This document shows, piece by piece, positions 13,811 through 27,610 of a DNA stretch of 64,000 nucleotides (position 1 is its first letter; each line of letters opens with the position of its first letter). A program made the translations under genes and the position numbers. The stretch is taken from contig NW_025963610.1 of assembly GCF_910591885.1 (NCBI RefSeq), positions 124,001 through 188,000 on the forward strand. The letters run 5' to 3'. The notes under the pieces were generated by a model. It was not told the origin of the DNA. It ran no database searches and saw only the letters and a program-made list of their open reading frames with translations. The DNA is from Bombus terrestris (taxonomy: Eukaryota > Arthropoda > Insecta > Hymenoptera > Apidae).

Positions 13811-16800
13811 GTCCAACGGTGTCCCACGGTGTCCAACGGTGTCCCACGTTGTCCCACGTTGTCCCACGTTGTCCCACGTTGTCCCACGTTGTCCCACGTT
13901 GTCCCACGTTGTCCAACGATGTCCAACGGTGTCCCACGTTTTCCCACGTTGTTCCATGGTTTCCCACGTTGTCCCACGTTGTCCCACGTTGTCCCACGGT
14001 GTCCAACGATGTCCAACGGTGTCCAACGGTGTCCAACGGTGTCCAACGGTGTCCCACGTTGTCCCACGTTGTCCCACGTTGTCCCACGGTGTCCAACGAT
14101 GTCCAACGGAGTCCCACGTTGTCCCACGTTGTCCCACGTTGTCCCACGTTGTCCCACGTTGTCCCACGTTGTCCCACGTTGTCCCACGATGTCCCACGTT
14201 CTCCCACGTTGTCCCACGTTGTCCCACGTTGTCCCACGTTGTCCCACGTTGTCCCACGTTGTCCCACGTTGTCCCACGTTGTCCCACGTTGTCCCACGTT
14301 GTCCCACGTTGTCCCACGTTGTCCCACGTTGTCCCACGTTGTCCCACGTTGTCCCACGGTGTCCAACGGTGTCCAACGATGTCCCACGTTGTCCCACGTT
14401 GTCCCACGTTGTCCCACGTTGTCCCACGATGTCCCACGTTGTCCCACGTTGTCCCACGTTGTCCCACGTTGTCCCACGTTGTCCCACGTTGTCCAACGAT
14501 GTCCAACGGTGTCCCACGTTTTCCCACGTTGTTCCATGGTTTCCCACGTTGTCCCACGTTGTCCCACGTTGTCCCACGGTGTCCAACGATGTCCAACGGT
14601 GTCCAACGGTGTCCAACGGTGTCCAACGGTGTCCCACGTTGTCCCACGTTGTCCCACGTTGTCCCACGGTGTCCAACGATGTCCAACGGTGTCCCACGTT
14701 GTCCCACGTTGTCCCACGTTGTCCCACGTTGTCCCACGTTGTCCCACGATGTCCAACGGTGTCCCACGTTTTCCCACGTTGTTCCATGGTTTCCCACGTT
14801 GTCCCACGTTGTCCCACGTTGTCCCACGGTGTCCAACGATGTCCAACGGTGTCCAACGGTGTCCAACGGTGTCCCACGGTGTCCCACGTTGTCCCACGTT
14901 GTCCCACGTTGTCCCACGGTGTCCAACGATGTCCAACGGTGTCCCACGTTGTCCCACGTTGTCCCACGTTGTCCCACGTTGTCCCACGTTGTCCCACGAT
15001 GTCCAACGGTGTCCCACGATGTCCAACGATGTCCAACGATGTCCAACGGTGTCCAACGGTGTCCAACGGTGTCCCACGGTGTCCAACGGTGTCCCACGTT
15101 GTCCCACGTTGTCCCACGTTGTCCCACGTTGTCCCACGATGTCCCACGTTGTCCAACGGTGTCCAACGGTGTCCAACGATGTCCAACGATGTCCAACGGT
15201 GTCCCACGATGTCCAACGATGTCCAACGATGTCCAACGGTGTCCCACGTTGTCCCACGTTGTCCCACGTTGTCCCACGTTGTCCCACGGTGTCCAACGAT
15301 GTCCAACGGTGTCCCACGTTGTCCAACGGTGTCCCACGTTGTCCCACGTTGTCCCACGTTGTCCCACGTTGTCCCACGTTGTCCCACGTTGTCCCACGTT
15401 GTCCCACGTTGTCCCACGTTGTCCCACGTTGTCCCACGGTGTCCAACGATGTCCAACGGTGTCCAACGGTGTCCCACGGTGTCCAACGGTGTCCCACGTT
15501 GTCCCACGTTGTCCCACGTTGTCCCACGTTGTCCCACGTTGTCCCACGTTGTCCAACGATGTCGAACGGTGTCCCACGTTGTTCCATGGTTTCCCACGTT
15601 GTCCCACGTTGTCCCACGTTGTCCCACGTTGTCCCACGTTGTCCCACGTTGTCCCACGGTGTCCAACGATGTCCAACGGTGTCCCACGTTGTCCCACGTT
15701 GTCCCACGTTGTCCCACGATGTCCCACGTTGTCCCACGTTGTCCCACGTTGTCCCACGTTGTCCCACGTTGTCCCACGTTGTCCCACGTTGTCCCACGTG
15801 GTCCCACGTTGTCCCACGTTGTCCCACGGTGTCCAACGATGTCCAACGGTGTCCCACGTTGTCCAACGGTGTCCCACGTTGTCCCACGTTGTCCCACGTT
15901 GTCCCACGTTGTCCCACGTTGTCCCACGTTGTCCCACGTTGTCCCACGTTGTCCCACGTTGTCCCACGTTGTCCCACGTTGTCCCACGTTGTCCAACGAT
16001 GTCCAACAGTGTCCAACGGTGTCCAACGGTGTCCAACGGTGTCCCACGTTGTCCCACGCTGTCCCACGTTGTCCCACGTTGTCCCACGTTGTCCCACGTT
16101 GTCCCACGTTGTCCCACGTTGTCCGACGTTGTCCCACGTTGTCCCACGTTGTCCCACGGTGTCCAACGATGTCCAACGATGTCCAACGGTGTCCCACGTT
16201 GTCCCACGTTGTTCCATGGTTTCCCACGTTGTCCCACGTTGTCCCACGTTGTCCCACGGTGTCCAACGATGTCCAACGGTGTCCAACGGTGTCCAACGGT
16301 GTCCAACGGTGTCCCACGTTGTCCCACGTTGTCCCACGTTGTCCCACGTTGTCCCACGTTGTCCCACGATGTCCCACGTTGTCCCACGTTGTCCGACGTT
16401 GTCCCACGTTTTCCCACGTTGTCCCACGTTGTCCCACGGTGTCCAACGATGTCCAACGGTGTCCAACGGTGTCCCACGGTGTCCAACGTTGTCCCACGTT
16501 GTCCCACGTTGTCCCACGTTGTCCCACGTTGTCCCACGTTGTCCCACGTTGTCCCACGTTGTCCCACGTTGTCCCACGTTGTCCCACGTTGTCCCACGTT
16601 GTCCCACGTTGTCCCACGTTGTCCCACGTTGTCCCACGTTGTCCCACGTTGTCCCACGTTTTCCCACGTTGTCCCACGTTGTCCCACGGTGTCCAACGAT
16701 GTCCAACGGTGTCCCACGTTGTCCCACGTTGTCCCACGGTGTCCAACGATGTCCAACGGTGTCCCACGTTGTCCAACGGTGTCCCACGTTGTCCCACGTT

Positions 16801-16860
16801 GTCCCACGTTGTCCCACGTTGTCCCACGATGTCCCACGTTGTCCCACGTTGTCCCACGTT

Positions 16861-19800
16861 GTCCCAAGTTGTCCCGCGTTGTCCCACGTTGTCCCACGTT
16901 GTCCCACGTTGTCCCACGTTGTCCCACGTTGTCCCACGTTGTCCCACGGTGTCCAAGGATGTCCAACGGTGTCCAACGGTGTCCCACGGTGTCCAACGGT
17001 GTCCCACGTTGTACCACGTTGTCCCGCGTTGTCCCACGTTGTCCCACGTTGTCCCACGTTGTCCCACGTTGTCCCACGGTGTCCAACGGTGTCCAACGAT
17101 GTCCCACGTTGTCCGACGGTGTCCCACGTTGTCCCACGTTGTCCCACGTTGTCCCACGTTGTCCCACGATGTCCCACGTTGTCCCACGTTGTCCCACGTT
17201 GTCCCAAGTTGTCCCACGTTGTCCCACGTTGTCCCACGTTGTCCCACGTTGTCCCACGTTGCCCCACGTTGTCCCACGTTGTCCCACGTTGTCCCACGTT
17301 GTCCCACGTTGTCCCACGTTGTCCCACGGTGTCCAACGATGTCCAACGGTGTCCCACGTTGTCCCACGTTGTCCCACGTTGTCCCACGGTGTCCAACGAT
17401 GTCCAACGGTGTCCCACGTTGTCCAACGGTGTCCCACGTTGTCCCACGTTGTCCCACGGTGTCCAACGATGTCCAACGGTGTCCCACGTTGTCCAACGGT
17501 GTCCCACGTTGTCCCACGTTGTCCCACGTTGTCCCACGTTGTCCCACGATGTCCCACGGTGTCCCACGTTGTCCCACGTTGTCCCACGGTGTCCAACGAT
17601 GTCCAACGGTGTCCAACGGTGTCCCACGGTGTCCAACGGTGCCCCACGTTGTCCCACGTTGTCCCACGTTGTCCCACGTTGTCCCACGTTGTCCCACGTT
17701 GTCCCACGTTGTCCAACGATGTCCAACGGTGTCCCACGTTGTCCCACGTTGTCCCACGTTGTCCCACGTTGTCCCACGTTGTCCCACGTTGTCCCACGTT
17801 GTCCCACGTTGTCCCACGTTGTCCCACGTTGTCCCACGTTGTCCCACGGTGTCCAACGATGTCCAAAGATGTCCAACGGTGTCCCACGATGTCCAACGAT
17901 GTCCAACGATGTCCAACGGTGTCCAACGGTTTCCCACGTTGTCCCACGTTGTCCCACGTTGTCCCACGTTGTCCCACGGTGTCCAACGATGTCCCACGTT
18001 GTCCCACGTTGTCCAACGGTGTCCCACGTTGTCCCACGTTGTCCCACGTTGTCCCACGTTGTCCCACGTTGTCCCACGGTGTCCAACGATGTCCAACGGT
18101 GTCCAACGGTGTCCCACGGTGTCCAACGGTGTCCCACGTTGTCCCACGTTGTCCCGCGTTGTCCCACGTTGTCCCACGGTGTCCAACGATGTCCAACGGT
18201 GTCCCACGTTGTCCCACGATGTCCCACGTTGTCCCACGTTGTCCCACGTTGTCCCAAGTTGTCCCGCGTTGTCCCACGTTGTCCCACGTTGTCCCACGTT
18301 GTCCCACGTTGTCCCACGTTGTCCCACGTTGTCCCACGGTGTCCAAGGATGTCCAACGGTGTCCAACGGTGTCCCACGGTGTCCAACGGTGTCCCACGTT
18401 GTACCACGTTGTCCCGCGTTGTCCCACGTTGTCCCACGTTGTCCCACGTTGTCCCACGTTGTCCCACGTTGTCCCACGTTGTCCCACGGTGTCCAACGGT
18501 GTCCAACGATGTCCCACGTTGTCCAACGGTGTCCCACGTTGTCCCACGTTGTCCCACGTTGTCCCACGTTGTCCCACGATGTCCCACGTTGTCCCACGTT
18601 GTCCCACGTTGTCCCAAGTTGTCCCACGTTGTCCCACGTTGTCCCACGTTGTCCCACGTTGTCCCACGTTGTCCCACGTTGTCCCACGTTGTCCCACGGT
18701 GTCCAACGATGTCCAACGGTGTCCAACGGTGTCCCACGGTGTCCAACGGTGCCCCACGTTGTCCCACGTTGTCCCACGTTGTCCCACGTTGTCCCACGTT
18801 GTCCCACGTTGTCCCACGTTGTCCAACGATGTCCAACGGTGTCCCACGTTGTCCCACGTTGTCCCACGTTGTCCCACGTTGTCCCACGTTGTCCCACGTT
18901 GTCCCACGTTGTCCCACGTTGTCCCACGTTGTCCCACGTTGTCCCACGTTGTCCCACGGTGTCCAACGATGTCCAACGATGTCCAACGGTGTCCCACGAT
19001 GTCCAACGATGTCCAACGATGTCCAACGGTGTCCAACGGTTTCCCACGTTGTCCCACGTTGTCCCACGTTGTCCCACGGTGTCCAACGATGTCCAACGGT
19101 GTCCCACGTTGTCCAACGGTGTCCCACGTTGTCCCACGTTGTCCCACGTTGTCCCACGTTGTCCCACGATGTCCCACGTTGTCCCACGTTGTCCCACGTT
19201 GTCCCAAGTTGTCCCGCGTTGTCCCACGTTGTCCCACGTTGTCCCACGTTGTCCCACGTTGTCCCACGGTGTCCCACGTTGTCCCACGGTGTCCAAGGAT
19301 GTCCAACGGTGTCCAACGGTGTCCCACGGTGTCCAACGGTGTCCCACGTTGTACCACGTTGTCCCGCGTTGTCCCACGTTGTCCCACGTTGTCCCACGTT
19401 GTCCCACGTTGTCCCACGGTGTCCAACGGTGTCCAACGATGTCCCACGTTGTCCGACGGTGTCCCACGTTGTCCCACGTTGTCCCACGTTGTCCCACGTT
19501 GTCCCACGATGTCCCACGTTGTCCCACGTTGTCCCACGTTGTCCCAAGTTGTCCCACGTTGTCCCACGTTGTCCCACGTTGTCCCACGTTGTCCCACGTT
19601 GCCCCACGTTGTCCCACGTTGTCCCACGTTGTCCCACGTTGTCCCACGTTGTCCCACGTTGTCCCACGGTGTCCAACGATGTCCAACGGTGTCCAGCGAT
19701 GTCCAACGGTGTCCCACGATGTCCAACGATGTCCAACGATGTCCAACGTTGTCCAACGGTGTCCCACGTTGTCCCACGTTGTCCCAGGTTGTCCCACGGT

Positions 19801-21520
19801 GTCCAACGATGTCCAACGGTGTCCCACGTTGTCCAACGGTGTCCCACGTTGTCCCACGTTGTCCCACGTTGTCCCACGTTGTCCCACGTTGTCCCACGAT
19901 GTCCCACGTTGTCCCACGTTGTCCCACGTTGTCCCACGTTGTCCCACGTTGTCCCACGTTGTCCCACGTTGTCCCACGTTGTCCCACGTTGTCCCACGGT
20001 GTCCAACGATGTCCAACGGTGTCCAACGTTGTCCCACGGTGTCCAACGGTGCCCCACGTTGTCCCACGTTGTCCCACGTTGTCCCACGTTGTCCCACGTT
20101 GTCCCACGTTGTCCCACGTTGTCCAACGATGTCCAACGGTGTCCCACGTTGTCCCACGTTGTCCCACGTTGTCCCACGTTGTCCCACGTTGTCCCACGTT
20201 GTCCCACGGTGTCCCACGGTGTCCCACGATGTCCCACGTTGTCCCACGATGTCCCACGGTGTCCAACGATGTCCAACGATGTCCAACGGTGTCCCACGAT
20301 GTCCAACGATGTCCAACGATGTCCAACGGTGTCCAACGGTTTCCCACGTTGTCCCACGTTGTCCCACGTTGTCCCACGGTGTCCAACGATGTCCAACGGT
20401 GTCCCACGTTGTCCAACGGTGTCCCACGTTGTCCCACGTTGTCCCACGTTGTCCCACGTTGTCCCACGATGTCCCACGTTGTCCCACGTTGTCCCACGTT
20501 GTCCCAAGTTGTCCCGCGTTGTCCCACGTTGTCCCACGTTGTCCCACGTTGTCCCACGTTGTCCCACGTTGTCCCACGTTGTCCCACGGTGTCCAAGGAT
20601 GTCCAACGGTGTCCAACGGTGTCCCACGGTGTCCAACGGTGTCCCACGTTGTACCACGTTGTCCCGCGTTGTCCCACGTTGTCCCACGTTGTCCCACGTT
20701 GTCCCACGTTGTCCCACGTTGTCCCACGTTGTCCCACGGTGTCCAACGGTGTCCAACGATGTCCCACGTTGTCCAACGGTGTCCCACGTTGTCCCACGTT
20801 GTCCCACGTTGTCCCACGTTGTCCCACGATGTCCCACGTTGTCCCACGTTGTCCCACGTTGTCCCACGTTGTCCCACGTTGTCCCACGTTGTCCCACGTT
20901 GTCCCACGTTGTCCCACGGTGTCCAACGATGTCCAACGGTGTCCAACGGTGTCCCACGGTGTCCAACGGTGCCCCACGTTGTCCCACGTTGTCCCACGGT
21001 GTCCAACGGTGTCCCACGTTGTCCCACGTTGTCCCGCGTTGTCCCACGTTGTCCCACGTTGTCCCACGTTGTCCCACGGTGTCCAACGATGTCCCACGTT
21101 GTCCCACGTTGTCCAACGGTGTCCCACGTTGTCCCACGTTGTCCCACGTTGTCCCACGTTGTCCCACGTTGTCCCACGGTGTCCAACGATGTCCAACGGT
21201 GTCCAACGGTGTCCCACGGTGTCCAACGGTGTCCCACGTTGTCCCACGTTGTCCCGCGTTGTCCCACGTTGTCCCACGGTGTCCAACGATGTCCAACGGT
21301 GTCCCACGTTGTCCCACGATGTCCCACGTTGTCCCACGTTGTCCCACGTTGTCCCAAGTTGTCCCGCGTTGTCCCACGTTGTCCCACGTTGTCCCACGTT
21401 GTCCCACGTTGTCCCACGTTGTCCCACGTTGTCCCACGGTGTCCAAGGATGTCCAACGGTGTCCAACGGTGTCCCACGGTGTCCAACGGTGTCCCACGTT
21501 GTACCACGTTGTCCCGCGTT
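16861..21520. repeat. Five copies of the 170-bp A cassette (block A2)
   Basis: Starts are at 16861, 18251, 19201, 20501 and 21351, each matching an A1 cassette at offset 16,360 (first three) or 16,550 (last two). Internal spacing is unchanged: GTCCAAGGAT at +90 and GTACCACGTT at +150. The reversed pair GTCCCGCGTT, GTCCCAAGTT is at 22811 and the lone GTACCACGTT at 23431. Confidence 0.92.
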
Positions 21521-23640
21521 CTCCCACGTTGTCCCACGTTGTCCCACGTTGTCCCACGTTGTCCCACGTTGTCCCACGTTGTCCCACGGTGTCCAACGGT
21601 GTCCAACGATGTCCCACGTTGTCCAACGGTGTCCCACGTTGTCCCACGTTGTCCCACGTTGTCCCACGTTGTCCCACGATGTCCCACGTTGTCCCACGTT
21701 GTCCCACGTTGTCCCAAGTTGTCCCACGTTGTCCCACGTTGTCCCACGTTGTCCCACGTTGTCCCACGTTGTCCCACGTTGTCCCACGTTGTCCCACGGT
21801 GTCCAACGATGTCCAACGGTGTCCAACGGTGTCCCACGGTGTCCAACGGTGTCCCACGTTGTCCCACGTTGTCCCGCGTTGTCCCACGTTGTCCCACGTT
21901 GTCCCACGTTGTCCCACGGTGTCCAACGATGTCCCACGTTGTCCCACGTTGTCCAACGGTGTCCCACGTTGTCCCACGTTGTCCCACGTTGTCCCACGTT
22001 GTCCCACGTTGTCCAACGGTGTCCAACGATGTCCAACGGTGTCCAACGGTGTCCCACGGTGTCCAACGGTGTCCCACGTTGTCCCACGTTGTCCCGCGTT
22101 GTCCCACGTTGTCCCACGGTGTCCAACGATGTCCAACGATGTCCAACGGTGTCCCACGATGTCCAACGATGTCCAACGATGTCCAACGGTGTCCAACGGT
22201 GTCCCACGGTGTCCAACGGTGTCCCACGTTGTCCCACGTTGTCCCACGATGTCCCACGTTGTCCCACGTTGTCCAACGGTGTCCCACGTTGTCCCACGTT
22301 GTCCCACGTTGTCCAACGATGTCCAACGGTGTCCCACGTTGTCCCACGTTGTCCCACGTTGTCCCACGTTGTCCCACGTTGTCCCACGTTGTCCCACGTT
22401 GTCCCACGTTGTCCCACGTTGTCCCACGTTGTCCCACGGTGTCCAACGATGTCCAACGATGTCCAACGGTGTCCCACGATGTCCAACGATGTCCAACGAT
22501 GTCCAACGGTGTCCAACGGTGTCCCACGTTGTCCCACGTTGTCCCACGTTGTCCCACGGTGTCCAACGATGTCCAACGGTGTCCCACGTTGTCCAACGGT
22601 GTCCCACGTTGTCCCAAGTTGTCCCACGTTGTCCCACGTTGTCCCACGATGTCCCACGTTGTCCCACGTTGTCCCACGTTGTCCCAAGTTGTCCCACGTT
22701 GTCCCACGTTGTCCCACGTTGTCCCACGTTGTCCCACGGTGTCCAACGATGTCCAACGGTGTCCAACGGTGTCCCACGGTGTCCAACGGTGTCCCACGTT
22801 GTCCCACGTTGTCCCGCGTTGTCCCAAGTTGTCCCACGTTGTCCCACGTTGTCCCACGTTGTCCCACGATGTCCCACGTTGTCCCACGTTGTCCCACGTT
22901 GTCCCACGTTGTCCCACGTTGTCCCACGTTGTCCCACGTTGTCCCACGTTGTCCCACGTTGTCCCACGTTGTCCCACGTTGTCCCACGTTGTCCCACGTT
23001 GTCCCACGTTGTCCCACGTTGTCCCACGTTGTCCCACGGTGTCCAACGATGTCCAACGATGTCCAACGGTGTCCCACGATGTCCAACGATGTCCATCGAT
23101 GTCCAACGGTGTCCAACGGTTTCCCACGTTGTCCCACGTTGTCCCACGTTGTCCCACGGTGTCCAACGATGTCCAACGGTGTCCCACGTTGTCCAACGGT
23201 GTCCCACGTTGTCCCACGTTGTCCCACGTTGTCCCACGTTGTCCCACGATGTCCCACGTTGTCCCACGTTGTCCCACGTTGTCCCACGTTGTCCCACGTT
23301 GTCCCACGTTGTCCCACGGTGTCCAACGGTGTCCAACGATGTCCCACGTTGTCCCACGTTGTCCCACGGTGTCCAACGATGTCCAACGGTGTCCAACGGT
23401 GTCCCACGGTGTCCAACGGTGTCCCACGTTGTACCACGTTGTCCCGCGTTGTCCCACGTTGTCCCACGTTGTCCCACGTTGTCCCACGTTGTCCCACGTT
23501 GTCCCACGTTGTCCCACGATGTCCCACGTTGTCCCACGTTGTCCCACGTTGTCCCACGTTGTCCCACGTTGTCCCACGTTGTCCCACGTTGTCCCACGTT
23601 GTCCCACGTTGTCCCACGTTGTCCCACGTTGTCCCACGTT

Positions 23641-23650
23641 GACCCACGTT
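23641..23650 (+). repeat. Variant unit GACCCACGTT (copy of 7011)
   Basis: TGA at 23640-23642. Flanking units match those of 7011, including the lone GTACCACGTT 210 bp upstream in both copies. Confidence 0.95.
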
Positions 23651-26600
23651 GTCCCACGTTGTCCCACGTTGTCCCACGTTGTCCCACGGTGTCCAACGGT
23701 GTCCAACGATGTCCCACGTTGTCCCACGTTGTCCCACGTTGTCCCACGTTGTCCCACGATGTCCCACGTTGTCCCACGTTGTCCCACGTTGTCCCACGGT
23801 GTCCAACGATGTCCAACGGTGTCCAGCGATGTCCAACGGTGTCCCACGTTGTCCAACGGTGTCCCACGTTGTCCAACGGTGTCCCACGTTGTCCCACGTT
23901 GTCCCACGTTGTCCCACGATGTCCCACGTTGTCCCACGTTGTCCCACGTTGTCCCACGTTGTCCCACGTTGTCCCACGTTGTCCCACGTTGTCCCACGTT
24001 GTCCCACGGTGTCCAACGATGTCCATCGGTGTCCAACGGTGTCCCACGGTGTCCAACGGTGTCCCACGTTGTCCCACGTTGTCCCACGTTGTCCCACGTT
24101 GTCCCACGTTGTCCCACGTTGTCCAACGATGTCCAACGGTGTCCCACGTTTTCCCACGTTGTTCCATGGTTTCCCACGTTGTCCCACGTTGTCCCACGTT
24201 GTCCCACGGTGTCCCACGTTGTCCCACGTTGTCCAACGTTGTCCCACGTTGTCCCACGTTGTCCCACGTTGTCCCACGTTGTCCCACGTTGTCCCACGTT
24301 GTCCCACGTTGTCCCACGGTGTCCAACGGTGTCCAACGATGTCCCACGTTGTCCCACGTTGTCCCACGTTGTCCCACGTTGTCCCACGATGTCCCACGTT
24401 GTCCCACGTTGTCCCACGTTGTCCCACGTTGTCCCACGTTGTCCCACGTTGTCCCACGTTGTCCCACGTTGTCCCACGTTGTCCCACGTTGTCCCACGGT
24501 GTCCAACGATGTCCAACGGTGTCCAGCGATGTCCAACGGTGTCCCACGTTGTCCCACGTTTTCCCACGTTGTCCCACGTTGTCCCACGGTGTCCAACGAT
24601 GTCCAACGATGTCCAACGGTGTCCCACGTTGTCCCACGTTGTTCCATGGTTTCCCACGTTGTCCCACGTTGTCCCACGTTGTCCCACGGTGTCCAACGAT
24701 GTCCAACGGTGTCCAACGGTGTCCAACGGTGTCCAACGGTGTCCCACGTTGTCCCACGTTGTCCCGCGTTGTCCCACGTTGTCCCACGTTGTCCCACGAT
24801 GTCCCACGTTGTCCCACGTTGTCCCACGTTGTCCCACGGTGTCCAACGATGTCCAACGGTGTCCCACGTTGTCCAACGGTGTCCCACGTTGTCCCACGTT
24901 GTCCCACGTTGTCCCACGTTGTCCCACGATGTCCCACGTTGTCCCACGTTGTCCCACGTTGTCCCACGTTGTCCCACGTTGTCCCACGTTGTCCCACGTT
25001 GTCCCACGTTGTCCCACGGTGTCCAACGATGTCCAACGGTGTCCAACGGTGTCCCACGGTGTCCAACGATGTCCCACGTTGTCCCACGTTGTCCCACGTT
25101 GTCCCACGTTGTCCCACGTTGTCCCACGTTGTCCCACGTTGTCCCACGTTGTCCCACGTTGTCCCACGTTGTCCCACGTTGTCCCACGTTGTCCCACGTT
25201 GTCCCACGTTGTCCCACGTTGTCCCACGTTGTCCCACGTTGTCCCACGGTGTCCAACGGTGTCCAACGATGTCCCACGTTGTCCCACGTTGTCCCACGTT
25301 GTCCCACGTTGTCCCACGATGTCCCACGTTGTCCCACGTTGTCCCACGTTGTCCCACGTTGTCCCACGGTGTCCCACGTTGTCCCACGTTGTCCCACGTT
25401 GTCCCACGTTGTCCCACGTTGTCCCACGTTGTCCCACGGTGTCCAACGATGTCCAACGGTGTCCAGCGATGTCCAACGGTGTCCCACGTTGTCCCACGTT
25501 TTCCCACGTTGTCCCACGTTGTCCCACGGTGTCCAACGATGTCCAACGATGTCCAACGGTGTCCCACGTTGTCCCACGTTGTTCCATGGTTTCCCACGTT
25601 GTCCCACGTTGTCCCACGTTGTCCCACGGTGTCCAACTATGTCCAACGATGTCCAACGGTGTCCAACGGTGTCCAACGGTGTCCCACGTTGTCCCACGTT
25701 GTCCCGCGTTGTCCCACGTTGTCCCACGTTGTCCCACGATGTCCCACGTTGTCCCACGTTGTCCCACGTTGTCCCACGGTGTCCAACGATGTCCAACGGT
25801 GTCCCACGTTGTCCAACGGTGTCCCACGTTGTCCCACGTTGTCCCACGTTGTCCCACGTTGTCCCACGATGTCCCACGTTGTCCCACGTTGTCCCACGTT
25901 GTCCCACGTTGTCCCACGTTGTCCCACGTTGTCCCACGTTGTCCCACGTTGTCCCACGGTGTCCAACGATGTCCAACGGTGTCCAACGGTGTCCCACGGT
26001 GTCCAACGATGTCCCACGTTGTCCCACGTTGTCCCACGTTGTCCCACGTTGTCCCACGTTGTCCCACGTTGTCCAACGATGTCCAACGGTGTCCCACGTT
26101 GTCCCACGTTGTTCCATGGTTTCCCACGTTGTCCCACGTTGTCCCACGTTGTCCCACGGTGTCCAACGATGTCCAACGGTGTCCAACGGTGTCCAACGGT
26201 GTCCAACGGTGTCCAACGGTGTCCCACGTTGTCCCACGTTGTCCCACGTTGTCCCACGGTGTCCAACGATGTCCAACGGTGTCCCACGTTGTCCCACGTT
26301 GTCCCACGTTGTCCCACGTTGTCCCACGTTGTCCCACGTTGTCCCACGTTGTCCCACGTTGTCCCACGGTGTCCAACGGTGTCCAACGATGTCCCACGTT
26401 GTCCCACGTTGTCCCACGTTGTCCCACGTTGTCCCACGATGTCCCACGTTGTCCCACGTTGTCCCACGTTGTCCCACGTTGTCCCACGTTGTCCCACGTT
26501 GTCCCACGTTGTCCCACGTTGTCCCACGTTGTCCCACGTTGTCCCACGTTGTCCCACGGTGTCCAACGATGTCCAACGGTGTCCAGCGATGTCCAACGGT

Positions 26601-27610
26601 GTCCCACGTTGTCCCACGTTTTCCCACGTTGTCCCACGTTGTCCCACGGTGTCCAACGATGTCCAACGATGTCCAACGGTGTCCCACGTTGTCCCACGTT
26701 GTTCCATGGTTTCCCACGTTGTCCCACGTTGTCCCACGTTGTCCCACGGTGTCCAACGATGTCCAACGGTGTCCAACGGTGTCCAACGGTGTCCAACGGT
26801 GTCCCACGTTGTCCCACGTTGTCCCACGTTGTCCCACGTTGTCCCACGTTGTCCCACGATGTCCCACGCTGTCCCACGTTGTCCCACGTTGTCCCACGGT
26901 GTCCAACGATGTCCAACGGTGTCCCACGTTGTCCAACGGTGTCCCACGTTGTCCCACGTTGTCCCACGTTGTCCCACGTTGTCCCACGTTGTCCCACGAT
27001 GTCCCACGTTGTCCCACGTTGTCCCACGTTGTCCCACGTTGTCCCACGATGTCCCACGTTGTCCCACGTTGTCCCACGTTGTCCCACGGTGTCCAACGAT
27101 GTCCAACGGTGTCCAACGGTGTCCCACGGTGTCCAACGATGTCCCACGTTGTCCCACGTTGTCCCACGTTGTCCCACGTTGTCCCACGTTGTCCCACGTT
27201 GTCCCACGTTGTCCAACGATGTCCAACGGTGTCCCACGTTGTCCCACGTTGTTCCATGGTTTCCCACGTTGTCCCACGTTGTCCCACGTTGTCCCACGGT
27301 GTCCAACGATGTCCAACGGTGTCCAACGGTGTCCAACGGTGTCCAACGGTGTCCAACGGTGTCCCACGTTGTCCCACGTTGTTCCATGGTTTCCCACGTT
27401 GTCCCACGTTGTCTCACGTTGTCCCACGGTGTCCAACGATGTCCCACGTTGTCCAACGATGTCCAACGGTGTCCAACGGTGTCCCACGTTGTCCCACGTT
27501 TTCCCACGTTGTCCCACGTTGTCCCACGGTGTCCAACGATGTCCAACGATGTCCAACGGTGTCCCACGTTGTCCCACGTTGTTCCATGGTTTCCCACGTT
27601 GTCCCACGTT

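Larger units (their letters stand above)
7381..16700. repeat. Block B1, first copy of the B-type higher-order block
   Basis: Defined by GTTCCATGGT followed by TTCCCACGTT, found at 7551, 8031, 8981, 9521, 10111, 10671, 11091, 11731, 12251, 12641, 13951, 14531, 14781, 15581 and 16211. GTCCGACGTT and GTCCAGCGAT are further typical units. Markers match B2 at offsets of 16,610 (7391-8031), 16,600 (8981), 16,590 (9521-10271), 16,580 (10671), 16,490 (11121-11551) and 16,510-16,520 (12251-13201). The offset then becomes about 19,800 (13801) because B2 holds an extra 3.3-kb copy. Later markers match at 20,050 (CTCCCACGTT, 14201/34251), 19,560-19,570 (GTCGAACGGT 15561/35121; GTCCCACGTG 15791/35361; GTCCAACAGT 16001/35571) and 19,820-19,840 (16391, 16661). 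The left edge is approximate. Confidence 0.85.
16711..23990. repeat. Block A2, second copy of the A-type block
   Basis: This follows the end of B1 directly: from 16711 the unit order tracks 351 onward. It keeps A1's markers, including GTCCGACGGT at 17111, GCCCCACGTT at 17261 and GACCCACGTT at 23641, and lacks GTTCCATGGT. It is longer than A1 by 270 bp in total: 190 bp near 20260-20500, where AA/AG units and TTCCCACGTT (20341) appear, and 80 bp of AA/AG units near 22121-22200. Private changes include GTCCAAAGAT at 17861, CTCCCACGTT at 21521 and CG instead of CT inside the cassette at 19261. Confidence 0.85.
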
